A stretch of DNA of 22,945 nucleotides from DASXBA01 sp046729895 (GTDB lineage: Bacteria; Actinomycetota; Thermoleophilia; Solirubrobacterales; Thermoleophilaceae), in NCBI GenBank assembly GCA_046729895.1, contig JBKPHP010000082.1:1-22945 (forward strand). Reading direction: 5' to 3'. Made by a program: the position numbers and the translations under genes. Shown in pieces: positions 1-7,059 of this stretch. Within the stretch, counting starts at the first letter, position 1. Each line of letters opens with the position of its first letter. The notes beneath the pieces are model-generated. The model did no database searches and was not told the origin of the DNA. It saw nothing but the letters and a program-made list of their open reading frames with translations.

Positions 1-264
1 TGCCTCGCTTTCCCGCTTCAGCCGCCGCGCCGATCTGGGGCCCCCGCGGCAGAGAGCCGTCTATCCGAGCTCGACGACGTCAAGGTCCCGATGCTGGTAG
101 TGCAAGGGGAGCGAGATCGGTTCGGCATCCCTCCCGCTACCGCGCTTCGCACGGTGACGCTCGTACCGGGCGACCACGGGTTGAGGGGGGACCTCGAACC
201 GGTGGCCGCCGCGGTGCGGGCCTGGCTTCCCCGCGTGGTGGGTCAGGCGGCGAGGGCGGGCTGA
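1..264 (+). CDS. alpha/beta hydrolase, C-terminal part (5' end outside window)
   Basis: The frame is open from base 1 and stops with TGA at 262-264, giving the last 87 residues of a protein whose start lies upstream. The fragment opens with CLAFPLQPP, has VPMLVVQGERDRFG in the middle and GDHG near the end. This is the usual end of the KANL3/Tex30-type dienelactone-hydrolase-like alpha/beta hydrolases, where the D of ERD and the H of GDH are the acid and histidine of the catalytic triad; the nucleophile lies outside the window. The substrate cannot be inferred. It converges on the WS/DGAT gene with a 12-bp gap. Family assignment is from motif recognition only. Confidence 0.75.
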   Translation, partial: CLAFPLQPPRRSGAPAAESRLSELDDVKVPMLVVQGERDRFGIPPATALRTVTLVPGDHGLRGDLEPVAAAVRAWLPRVVGQAARAG

Positions 265-276
265 GCGGGGGTGGGG

Positions 277-1701
277 CTACCCCTTGGCGGGCGCCGGCGC
301 CGCCTCCCGGGCAGTCCTGAGCAGCTCCTCGAGTGACTCCTCGAGCAGCTCGGCGAACACCTCGAGGTCGGGCATCCCGTCGTAGTCGGCTAGGAGACCG
401 AAGTCGACCTTCCCGTTGTAGCTCATCACGGCGACCGCGAGCGCGTGGTTCTCTGGGAGGAAGGCAATCGGCACCAGCTCCTGCATCTCGCGGCCCAGGA
501 GGTAGAGGGGGAACTGCGGTCCGGGGACGTTGGTGACGATCAGGTTGAAGAGCCGCGTCGAGAAATTCACCCGCGAGGCCATCGCCAGGAGCGTCGGGGG
601 AGCGAAGCGCTCAAGCCCTGAGATGACCTCCGCGCCGAGCGCCTGCTTCGACTCCTTGAGGCCCCGCATCGCCTCGCTGACGATGCTCAGGCGCTCCACC
701 GGCTCTTCGGCGTAAACCGGCAGAGGCGCCCGCATTGCCGCGATCCGGTTGCCGAGTGTCCCGTGCTCCTCCTCGGCGCGGATCGAGACCGGAACCAGCG
801 CGCGGAGCTCGAGGCCCTCGGTGCGGACGCCGCGGATCCGCAGCCAGCGCCCCAGGGCGCCGGCAACCACGGCCAGGACGACGTCGTTCACGGTTCCGCC
901 GAGCACGTTCTTGATCTCCTTGAACTCGTCGAGCGGCCGCTGCACCCACCAGACCCGGCGGTGGGGCCCGATCGGCACGTTGAGGGGTACGTCCGGAGCC
1001 GGGTTCAGCCCGGCCCAGGCGACCTCGCCGAGACCCTCGGCGGCCTCGAGCAGCTCCTCCGCGGTGCGACGAGGGTGCTGGATGGCGCCAAGGGCCCGGC
1101 CGGCGATGTCCTGCGGCGTGCGGAGCGCCCCCTTCACGCCCTCAGCCGCGAGCCGCACCTGCGACGGCTCGGACTGGGGTGTCCAATCCACCGGCTCCGG
1201 CGCCTCGGCCGGCACCGGAGAGAGATCGAACAGGACAGTCGAGATGTCCACGCCCGAGATGCCGTCGACGAGGGAGTGGTGGGTCTTGGAGATCAGCGCG
1301 AACCGGCCGTCCTGAAGCCCTTGTACCAGCCACACCTCCCAGAGCGGCTTCGAGCGGTCGAGGCGCTGGGAGAAGATGCGACCCACCAGCCCGCGCAGCT
1401 GCTCGAGCGAGCCGGGCGACGGGAGCGCGGTGTGCCGCACGTGGTAGTCGAGGTTGAATTGCGGATCGTCGACCCAGAAGGGCCGCCCCATCTCGAAGCG
1501 CGGGAACGTGAGCTTCTGGCGGTAGCGCGGGACGAGGGGCAGTCGCGACTCGATGTGCGTACAGAAGTCCTCCCGCGACGGCGGCGGCCCCTCGAAGATC
1601 ACGAGCGCCCCGACGTGCATGTGCGAGGCGTGCCGTTCCTGATGCAGGAATGACGCGTCGACTGGGCTGAGGCGATCCAGATGACTCTGCTGCTCGGCCA
1701 T
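277..1701 (-). CDS. wax ester synthase / diacylglycerol acyltransferase (WS/DGAT)
   Basis: A 474-residue protein of the bacterial WS/DGAT family, which moves acyl groups from acyl-CoA to fatty alcohols or diacylglycerol to make storage lipid. The N-terminus MAEQQSHLDRLSPVDASFL is typical. The catalytic HHxxxDG motif is intact as HHSLVDG (residues 141-147), and a conserved NDVVLAVVAGAL segment lies in the C-terminal half. I chose the ATG at 1701, not the upstream ATG at 1935, because family similarity begins there and the extra 78 residues are low-complexity Arg-rich sequence lying over the divergent peptidase gene. A TAGTCT box 7 nt upstream of the ATG would fit a leaderless transcript. Length matches the family (about 450-480). 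Lipid specificity cannot be read from sequence. Confidence 0.93.
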   Translation of the reverse strand: MAEQQSHLDRLSPVDASFLHQERHASHMHVGALVIFEGPPPSREDFCTHIESRLPLVPRYRQKLTFPRFEMGRPFWVDDPQFNLDYHVRHTALPSPGSLEQLRGLVGRIFSQRLDRSKPLWEVWLVQGLQDGRFALISKTHHSLVDGISGVDISTVLFDLSPVPAEAPEPVDWTPQSEPSQVRLAAEGVKGALRTPQDIAGRALGAIQHPRRTAEELLEAAEGLGEVAWAGLNPAPDVPLNVPIGPHRRVWWVQRPLDEFKEIKNVLGGTVNDVVLAVVAGALGRWLRIRGVRTEGLELRALVPVSIRAEEEHGTLGNRIAAMRAPLPVYAEEPVERLSIVSEAMRGLKESKQALGAEVISGLERFAPPTLLAMASRVNFSTRLFNLIVTNVPGPQFPLYLLGREMQELVPIAFLPENHALAVAVMSYNGKVDFGLLADYDGMPDLEVFAELLEESLEELLRTAREAAPAPAKG

Positions 1702-1719
1702 TGTCGCCAGACTATCCGC
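1702..1719. promoter_or_regulatory. 18-bp divergent start region between WS/DGAT and M28 peptidase
   Basis: Only 18 bp separate the two start codons. On the minus strand TAGTCT (1714-1709) lies 7 nt before the WS/DGAT ATG, fitting a leaderless -10. On the plus strand GACTAT (1710-1715), its near mirror image, lies 4 nt before the peptidase ATG. Any -35 element would sit inside the opposite gene. The promoter assignment is inference. Confidence 0.4.
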
Positions 1720-2568
1720 ATGCGACTGCTGGCGCTCGCGGCGATGGTCGGCGCCGCGAGCATGGCGCTCTCTTGCAGTGGCTCGCCCGATGCTCCAGGC
1801 CGCCCCACGGTGCACCGCTTCGATTCGCGGGCGGCATGGCGGCTGCTGAAGGAGCAGGTGGAGCTCGGCCCCAGGCCGGCGGGGTCGCCCGCCTCCCGCC
1901 GGCTCGCGGGCAGGCTCAGGCGGCTGCTGCCGCACGGCCGCTACGAGAGGGTGACCGGCGGGCTGCGGAACGTCGTCGGCACGGTGCGCGGTCGCAGCGG
2001 CGAGTACGTCCTAGTGGGGGCGCACTACGACACCAAGGACATACCGGGGTTCGTGGGCGCGAACGACGGGGCCTCCGGCACCGCCGTCGTCACCCAGCTA
2101 GCCCGCACGATCAAGCCGCATCGGCTCCGCAAAAGCTTGGTCTTCGTGCTCTTCGACGGCGAGGAGAGCCCGGCCGGCACGCCCAGCGACGAGTTCGAGG
2201 AGAAGGGTCTGCGGGGGAGCAAGGTCGCCGCGTCGCGCTTCCACGGGGCGCGCGCGATGGTCCTGCTCGACTTCGTCGGCGAGAGGGACCTGCGAATACC
2301 CGGCGAGGGGAGGTCCAGCTGGATCCTCTGGCAGCGGCTTCGGAGGGCGGCGCGGGCGGTGGGGACTGGCGAGACCTTCCCGAACCGCGTCCAGGCTCCA
2401 GTCTCCGACGATCACGTTCCCTTCATCGAGCGAGGTGTTCCGGCAATCGACCTGATCGACTTCGACTTCGACTGCTTCCACCGGACCTGCGACGACGTCG
2501 GCGCCGTCTCCGAGCGCAGCCTCGATCAGGTGGGGGAGACCATGCTCAGGTTCCTCGCTAGCCTCTGA
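1720..2568 (+). CDS. M28 family metallopeptidase, probable lipoprotein (glutaminyl cyclase-like)
   Basis: A 282-residue zinc peptidase of family M28. Metal-site motifs are in order: AHYDT (H102, D104), GANDGASG (D116), DGEES (about 147-150), LLDFVGE (D184) and a C-terminal HRTCDD histidine motif. DDHVPF and the following GVPAIDLIDF resemble the glutaminyl-peptide cyclotransferase branch, but this does not prove cyclase rather than aminopeptidase activity. The N-terminus is a short hydrophobic signal with MALSC (Cys19), an imperfect lipobox, so it is probably exported and lipid-anchored. I chose the ATG at 1720; the ATG at 1681 would add 13 residues before the signal and overlap the divergent gene. 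Its stop is 4 bp before the ispH start, so the two may be cotranscribed. Confidence 0.82.
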   Translation: MRLLALAAMVGAASMALSCSGSPDAPGRPTVHRFDSRAAWRLLKEQVELGPRPAGSPASRRLAGRLRRLLPHGRYERVTGGLRNVVGTVRGRSGEYVLVGAHYDTKDIPGFVGANDGASGTAVVTQLARTIKPHRLRKSLVFVLFDGEESPAGTPSDEFEEKGLRGSKVAASRFHGARAMVLLDFVGERDLRIPGEGRSSWILWQRLRRAARAVGTGETFPNRVQAPVSDDHVPFIERGVPAIDLIDFDFDCFHRTCDDVGAVSERSLDQVGETMLRFLASL

Positions 2569-2572
2569 ATCG

Positions 2573-3529
2573 ATGTCGGGAGCACCCGAAAGGCTGCTGC
2601 TCGCGGCGCCGCGTGGCTACTGCGCGGGGGTCGACAGGGCGGTTCAGACGGTCGAGCGGGCCCTCGAGCTGTACGGGCCGCCCGTCTACGTCCGCAAGGA
2701 GATCGTCCACAACAAGCACGTGGTTGAGCAGCTCCGAGGGCGCGGAGCGATCTTCGTGGACCAGGAGACGGAGGTGCCAGAGGGGGAGACCGTGGTCTTC
2801 TCCGCCCACGGCGTGGCCCCCAGCGTCCACGCGAACGCCGAGGCGCGGACGCTGCAGAAGATCGATGCCACCTGCCCGCTGGTGACCAAGGTCCACGTCG
2901 AGGCGAGGAAGTTCGCCTCCCAGGGCTACACGATCGTGCTCATCGGTCATGAGGGCCACGAGGAGGTCGAGGGGACGATGGGAGAGGTGCCCGAGCACAT
3001 CGTCCTGATCGAGACCGAGGAGGACGCAGAGGAGCTCGAGGTCCAGGATCCCGACCGGATCGCCTACCTGACCCAGACCACGCTCTCCGTGGACGAGACC
3101 GACCGCATCATCCGGCGGCTGCGCGAACGCTTCCCCAACATCACCGGCCCCCGAACCGACGACATCTGTTACGCGACCACCAACCGCCAGCTCGCCGTGA
3201 GGCAGATGGCACGCGAGTGCGACCTCGTGCTCGTGATCGGATCGCGCAACTCGTCCAACTCGAACCGGCTGGTCGAGGTCGCTCGCGACCACGGCGCCGA
3301 GTCGCACCTGATCGACAACGAGGAACAGGTGCGCGAGGACTGGCTGGAGGGCAAGCGTGTGGTCGGGATCACCTCCGGAGCGAGCGCCCCCGAGGAGCTC
3401 GTCCAGCGGCTGGTGGACTTCTTCCGCGCGCGCGGCACCGAGGACGTCTCCGAGTTCGAGGTGGTCCAGGAGGACGTCCGGTTCATGCTCCCCAAGGAGA
3501 TCCGCAAGGAGCTGGCCGCCCGCGCCTAG
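2573..3529 (+). CDS. ispH: 4-hydroxy-3-methylbut-2-enyl diphosphate reductase (IspH/LytB)
   Basis: The last enzyme of the MEP isoprenoid pathway, reducing HMBPP to IPP and DMAPP with a [4Fe-4S] cluster. The 318-residue length is normal. The three cluster cysteines are in family context: GYCAGVDRAV (C17), DATCPLVTK (C101) and DDICYATTNRQ (C199). The substrate-binding GHEGHEEVEGTMG segment (from G125) and the SNSNRL and GITSGASAPE motifs are intact. There is no clear Shine-Dalgarno sequence; the start is 4 bp after the peptidase stop. It converges with the thioredoxin-fold gene (22-bp gap). As an Fe-S enzyme it depends on the SUF machinery encoded nearby. Confidence 0.97.
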   Translation: MSGAPERLLLAAPRGYCAGVDRAVQTVERALELYGPPVYVRKEIVHNKHVVEQLRGRGAIFVDQETEVPEGETVVFSAHGVAPSVHANAEARTLQKIDATCPLVTKVHVEARKFASQGYTIVLIGHEGHEEVEGTMGEVPEHIVLIETEEDAEELEVQDPDRIAYLTQTTLSVDETDRIIRRLRERFPNITGPRTDDICYATTNRQLAVRQMARECDLVLVIGSRNSSNSNRLVEVARDHGAESHLIDNEEQVREDWLEGKRVVGITSGASAPEELVQRLVDFFRARGTEDVSEFEVVQEDVRFMLPKEIRKELAARA

Positions 3530-3551
3530 GGGCCATCCGCGTCCGGCGCTC

Positions 3552-4352
3552 CTATGACGTGTCGACGGGCGGCAGTGGCGTGAACTGCACGCCGTGCAGC
3601 CGGAGTCCGGGGGCCTCGGCCACGAGCCTCCCGTCGGTCTCGTAGACGCCCGGCTCGCGGCCTGCGCCTGAGAGCACCGCGAAGGCGCCCCCCGCACGGA
3701 ACGCGAAGCTTGCGGCCGCCCCCGCGTCGGCAGCCTCGATCCAGTCCTCGCCGTCGATCCAGTCGCGCACGAGCTCGAGTCGCGAGCGGTCGGCCGGCAG
3801 CGCGATGTCGGCGGTCTGCGCCTCGAGCAGGACGCCCGGCTCCTCCTCTGGCCGCAGCGGTTCGAGCGGCTCGGGAAGGGACTGCTCGGAATCGAGCTCG
3901 AGCAGGCACTCCTGGATGGCGAGCTCCGTTTCGTGGTAGTCGCCCTCGCCGTAGTGCACGTAGCGCAGCAGCCCGCGGCGGTCGAACAGGTACCGCCCCG
4001 GCCAGCCGCGGTTGCCGTACAGCCGCCACACCTCGAGCTGCGGGTCGAGCGCCACCGGGTATGGGATCTCGAGCCGCTCCACGGCGCCCGCAACCGCCTC
4101 GGGGTCCCGGCCGAAGGTGTACCCGGGGGAGTGAACGCCGACGATCGTCAGCCCTCGAGCCGAGTAGCGGTCGTGCCAGGCCTTGAGGTAGGGCAACGTC
4201 CGGAGCGAGTTGACCCTGGCGAAGTCCCAGAACTCGATCAGCGCCGAGTGCCGGCCCAGCAGCCTGTCCATGCGGAGCAGCGCCACGTTCAGCCACGCGG
4301 TCCGCGGCGGGAACTCCGGGGCTCCGATCTCGGCGTCTGGGGGCAGCCGCAC
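3552..4352 (-). CDS. thioredoxin-fold protein of the DipZ C-terminal type, lacking the CxxC
   Basis: A 266-residue soluble protein resembling the extracytoplasmic part of mycobacterial DipZ: a redoxin/TlpA-like domain (about 1-150) followed by the small beta-rich domain usual in that family. Recognisable stretches are FWDFARVNSLRTLPYLKAWH, IVGVHSPGYTFGRDP, YGNRGWPGRYLFD and HYGEGDYHETE. Where relatives have CxxC (FWTYTCINC type), this protein has R46-V-N-S49, so both redox cysteines are gone, while the WP segment at the cis-Pro position remains. No signal peptide or membrane segment is visible. The start is GTG at 4352, the first possible start after an in-frame TAA at 4361-4359. It is probably not a disulfide oxidoreductase; its role is unknown. 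Confidence 0.8.
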   Translation of the reverse strand: MRLPPDAEIGAPEFPPRTAWLNVALLRMDRLLGRHSALIEFWDFARVNSLRTLPYLKAWHDRYSARGLTIVGVHSPGYTFGRDPEAVAGAVERLEIPYPVALDPQLEVWRLYGNRGWPGRYLFDRRGLLRYVHYGEGDYHETELAIQECLLELDSEQSLPEPLEPLRPEEEPGVLLEAQTADIALPADRSRLELVRDWIDGEDWIEAADAGAAASFAFRAGGAFAVLSGAGREPGVYETDGRLVAEAPGLRLHGVQFTPLPPVDTS

Positions 4353-4411
4353 CGCCGCTTAGCATCCCGCACTCTTGCCGTTTGGAGCCAGCGCAGGGCT
4401 GCCCCCAGACG
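4334..4411. repeat. 15-bp perfect inverted repeat spanning the start of the thioredoxin-fold gene
   Basis: CGTCTGGGGGCAGCC at 4334-4348, just inside the gene's first codons, is the exact reverse complement of 4397-4411, with a 48-bp spacer that holds the GTG start. In a minus-strand transcript starting upstream of 4411 the two arms could pair and enclose the translation start. Function is inferred. Confidence 0.6.
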
Positions 4412-4690
4412 GGCGGTTTGGGGACGGCCGACCGCCGCCAAACCGGAGCCGAGGGCTCGCAGGAGAATTCCTGCGCTGCACGGCGGCGCGGCGCGGACGT
4501 TTGTCCGAAGCGGCGTACAGGCGACGCCGGTTTCACCGTCCGGTAAGAATCTGCCTGTCGCGGCGGCTACAGGCTGGCCGCGGCGTCGAACGTGCCGTAG
4601 GGTGAGGCGGGGCTCCTCCCCTGGGTTACGCGCGCAGGGCGCGCGAAACCAGAGTTCAAAGACAGCCACCGGAAGGACCCGGAGGTAGGG

Positions 4691-4717
4691 AGCGGCCTCG
4701 CTTCGGCGGGGCCGTTT
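4691..4717 (+). terminator. terminator-like hairpin with UUCG loop
   Basis: Arms 4691-4701 and 4706-4716 pair over 11 positions (two G-U pairs) around a TTCG tetraloop closed by C-G, followed by only a short T tract. No plus-strand gene lies between ispH, which ends at 3529 and is separated by a minus-strand gene, and this hairpin. It either ends an unannotated RNA or insulates the next gene. Confidence 0.5.
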
Positions 4718-4743
4718 CCGTGGTTGGTTGCCGCTGAGGCGGA

Positions 4744-4749
4744 TATGGT
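4744..4749 (+). promoter_or_regulatory. putative -10 box (TATGGT) for the membrane protein gene
   Basis: TATGGT matches TAnnnT and ends 7 nt before the GTG at 4756, the spacing expected for a leaderless actinobacterial transcript. No clear -35 is visible; TGGTTG at 4721-4726 has a 17-bp spacer. Confidence 0.4.
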
Positions 4750-4755
4750 CGCGCC

Positions 4756-5244
4756 GTGGACGCGCGGGAAGCGCAGCCGAGCGCCAGGGTGGTCGGAGCG
4801 GTCTACGGGCAGATCCTCGCGACCGCCGTAGTCGCCACGCTGTCCGAGGACAGCGCCGCGTCAGCGAGCGAGATCTTCTTCGGCGTCGCCGTCGCCATGG
4901 TGGTCTTCTGGCTCGCCCACGTCTACGCCGACGCGGTGGCCATCCGCCTCGACCGCGATCGGCCGCTGACTCTGTCCGAGGTGTGGAGCGTCGGCGTTCA
5001 GGAATGGCCCGAGGTCCAAGCGGCGGTTCCCGCCCTGGCCGCCCTCGGGCTCGGCTGGGTCGGCGTGCTGAGCCGGGACGACGCGACCGACCTTGCCATA
5101 GTCCTGGGGATCGTGGCGCTGTGCGGTTGGGGGTTCCTCATCGCCCGCCGCTCCCGCCTCACGCTGTGGGGCACCGTGGGGGCGGTGGCGCTAAACGGCG
5201 CCCTCGGCCTAGCCATCGTGGCCCTGAAGGTGATCGTCCACTGA
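4756..5244 (+). CDS. small integral membrane protein of unknown function
   Basis: A 162-residue protein that I do not recognise. It has about five hydrophobic stretches: roughly residues 12-28, 40-62, 95-112, 116-136 and 140-162. An acidic SEDSAASASE segment follows the first and a charged loop (RLDRDRPLTLSEVW) follows the second. The C-terminus is hydrophobic to the end. The GTG at 4756 is the first usable start; the ATG at 4745 is out of frame. No ribosome-binding site is visible and a leaderless start is plausible. A GC-rich hairpin follows the stop directly. Codon use and GC content match the neighbours. Confidence 0.7.
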   Translation: MDAREAQPSARVVGAVYGQILATAVVATLSEDSAASASEIFFGVAVAMVVFWLAHVYADAVAIRLDRDRPLTLSEVWSVGVQEWPEVQAAVPALAALGLGWVGVLSRDDATDLAIVLGIVALCGWGFLIARRSRLTLWGTVGAVALNGALGLAIVALKVIVH

Positions 5245-5260
5245 CGCCCGCCAGCGGGCG
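5245..5260 (+). terminator. GC hairpin directly after the membrane protein stop
   Basis: CGCCCG (5245-5250) pairs with CGGGCG (5255-5260) around a CCAG loop, starting one base after the TGA. There is no T tract, so termination is only plausible. Confidence 0.4.
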
Positions 5261-5305
5261 CCCCCCTCGCTGCTCGGTGGGCGAAAGGTGCTCTTCGGGA
5301 CGTAA

Positions 5306-5446
5306 GGGGCTGGGTAGGAGGACGCTCGGTCCGGGGCGACCGACTTCATTAAGAAAGTCATCCAGACCACCCAGGAGGGGTGCTAAGCGACACCGTACGG
5401 CGATTTCGCACGGATCCGCGGTCCCTGGCACCTCCTACCCAGCCCC
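5306..5446. repeat. 141-bp element closed by a perfect 16-bp inverted repeat (structured RNA or MITE/REP-like)
   Basis: GGGGCTGGGTAGGAGG at 5306-5321 is the exact reverse complement of 5431-5446. Inside are four further hairpins: CGGTC/GACCG (5327-5331/5338-5342), ACTT/AAGT (5343-5346/5355-5358), CACCC/GGGTG (5368-5372/5378-5382), and a two-part stem CCGT plus GCG with CGC plus ACGG (5393-5413). It fills the gap between two converging genes, so it is not a simple leader. No flanking target duplication is obvious and no known RNA family is recognised. It shares motifs with the hairpin at 13197-13231. Confidence 0.6.
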
Positions 5447-5533
5447 GATCCCGCAGGGGTTCGCCCACTCAGAGGCGGCCGCGGTGTTGACGCGAGCGTC
5501 CGTGACGCAGCCTGACGATGCTCCGCAGGCGGC

Positions 5534-6934
5534 TCAGCCGATCGAGCCGACCATCTCGAGCTGGATGAGGCGGTTCAGCTCCACGGCGTACTCCATCGGC
5601 AGCTCCTTCGTGACCGGCTCGATGAAGCCGTTCACGATCATCGAGGCGGCCTCCGCCTCGGTGAGCCCGCGCGACTGCAGGTAGAAGAGCTGCTCGTCGG
5701 AGATCTTGCCGACCACGGCCTCGTGGGCGACGGTGACGTGTGGGTTCTGGATCTGGATGTCGGGCCACGTATCCGAGCGCGACTCGGGATCCATCATCAG
5801 CCCGTCGCACTGGACGTGTGCCTTGGAGCCCTGGGAGTTGTGCCCCATGCGCACCAGGCCGCGGTAGCCCATGATCCCGCCGTCCTTGGAGATCGACTTG
5901 GCGAGGATGTTGGAGGTCGTGTTCGGCGCCAGATGAACGACCTTCGCGCCGGTGTCCTTCCAGACGTCGCCCGACGCCACGCCGACGTTGAGGTGGTCGG
6001 CGCGGGCGCCCTCGCCCATCAGGAACGAGCCCGGGTAGAGCATGACCTTCTTGGCTCCCATCGAGCCGCCCACCCACTCCACGGTGCCGTGGGCGTCCAC
6101 GATCGCACGCTTGGTGTTGAGGTTGAAGACGTCCTTCGACCAGTTCTGCACGGTCGTGTAGCGGGCCTTGGCGCCCTCCTTGACGAAGATCTCGACCACG
6201 GCCGAGTGCATCGAGTTGACCGAGTAGGTCTGGGCGGTGCAGCCCTCGATGTAGTTCACGTCCGAGCCCTCGTCGGCGATGATCAGCGTGTGCTCGAAGG
6301 TGCCCTCGGAGGCGCCCTCCATGCGGAAGTACGCCTGTAGCGGCAGGTCGACCTTCACGCCCTTCGGGACGTACAGGAACGAGCCGCCGGACCAGACGGC
6401 GCCGTGCAGCGCCGAGAACTTGTTGTCCTGCGGCGGCACGCACTTCCTCATGAAGTACTGGCGGACGAGGTCCTCGTGCTCCTGGACCGCCGTATCCATG
6501 GCGCAAAAGACGATCCCCTTCTCGCGGTACTCCTCTTTCAGGCCCTCGTAGAACGGCTCCTGGCGCCAGACGCCGACGACCCCTGCCAGGTGCTCACGCT
6601 CGGCCTGCGGTATCCCCAGGCTCTCGTAGGTCTCCTTGATGTCCTCGGGCACCTCGTCCCAGCTCTGGTACCGGCCCGCCTCGGGCGGCGAGTAGAGCAC
6701 CAGCTCGGAGAGGTCCAGGTCCGAGAGGTCGACCCCCCAGGTGGGAATCGGCTTGCGCTCGAAGATGTCGAGCGACTTGAGGCGCTTCTCCCGCATCCAG
6801 TCGGGCTCGCCCTTGACCTTGGAGAGCTCGTCGATGACCTCACGCGAGATGCCCTTCTTGGCCACGAGCTGCCCCTGCTCGTTCTCCTTGATCGGGCTCG
6901 GCTTGGGAATTCGGGTCTTGTCGGTGGCTGCCAT
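5534..6934 (-). CDS. sufB: Fe-S cluster assembly scaffold SufB
   Basis: A 466-residue SufB, partner of SufC and SufD in the SufBCD complex on which Fe-S clusters are assembled. Typical blocks include WGVDLSDLDLSELV, VPPQDNKFSALHGAVWSGGSF, VPKGVKVDLPLQAYFRM, EGCTAQTYSVNSMHSAVVEI, NWSKDVFNLNTKR, and SRGLTEAEAASMIVNGF near the end. I chose the ATG at 6934, with an AGGGA-like ribosome site just upstream, over the ATG at 7018, whose extra 28 residues show no family character. It stands alone, about 8.5 kb from sufCDSU, back to back with the iron-uptake operon; the intervening 143 bp hold an iron box, so joint iron control is possible. Confidence 0.97.
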   Translation of the reverse strand: MAATDKTRIPKPSPIKENEQGQLVAKKGISREVIDELSKVKGEPDWMREKRLKSLDIFERKPIPTWGVDLSDLDLSELVLYSPPEAGRYQSWDEVPEDIKETYESLGIPQAEREHLAGVVGVWRQEPFYEGLKEEYREKGIVFCAMDTAVQEHEDLVRQYFMRKCVPPQDNKFSALHGAVWSGGSFLYVPKGVKVDLPLQAYFRMEGASEGTFEHTLIIADEGSDVNYIEGCTAQTYSVNSMHSAVVEIFVKEGAKARYTTVQNWSKDVFNLNTKRAIVDAHGTVEWVGGSMGAKKVMLYPGSFLMGEGARADHLNVGVASGDVWKDTGAKVVHLAPNTTSNILAKSISKDGGIMGYRGLVRMGHNSQGSKAHVQCDGLMMDPESRSDTWPDIQIQNPHVTVAHEAVVGKISDEQLFYLQSRGLTEAEAASMIVNGFIEPVTKELPMEYAVELNRLIQLEMVGSIG

Positions 6935-7059
6935 CGGCTTCCCTGTCGGGGTCAATTCCGGGCTGCGGAGTCGGATATCAATCTTAGCGGGGCTACCCGG
7001 TTGGAACACCTTCCCCATGCGAGTCCCCGGGGCGGCGGCGGGGTATGCCAGGGGGTGAG

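Larger units (their letters stand above)
4353..4755. other. 403-bp intergenic region packed with inverted repeats
   Basis: No convincing protein gene lies here; the open frames are Arg/Pro-rich by-products of GC content. Successive short inverted repeats are: 4414-4421/4438-4445 (8 bp), 4458-4464/4469-4475 (7 bp, loop GAAT), 4494-4498/4503-4507 (5 bp), 4511-4516/4524-4529 (6 bp), 4553-4558/4569-4574 (6 bp), 4624-4627 plus 4629-4635 pairing with 4639-4645 plus 4647-4650 (11 bp with an A-A mismatch), and the UUCG hairpin at 4691-4716. A possible -10 (TAAGAA) lies at 4544-4549. This may hide a plus-strand small RNA of roughly 4555-4717, but I recognise no known RNA family. Confidence 0.45.

Noticed and set aside
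763..1653. 296-codon plus-strand frame inside WS/DGAT
   Set aside because: Antisense shadow of a gene with an intact HHSLVDG motif; no own start signal or domain.
2558..4093. 511-codon minus-strand frame opposite ispH
   Set aside because: Covers intact ispH and runs into the thioredoxin-fold gene in another frame; composition typical of a GC-driven shadow.
4360..4669. Small proteins in the 403-bp gap
   Set aside because: Frames on both strands are Arg/Pro-rich without start signals, and the region is dominated by inverted repeats.
5306..5446. SRP RNA, 6S RNA or RNase P RNA
   Set aside because: None of the diagnostic sequences I know, such as the SRP GGAA-loop region or the RNase P core, are present; only the structure suggests RNA.
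6935..7018. N-terminal extension of SufB from ATG 7018
   Set aside because: The extra 28 residues lack family similarity and a ribosome site; ATG 6934 has an AGGGA-like site.
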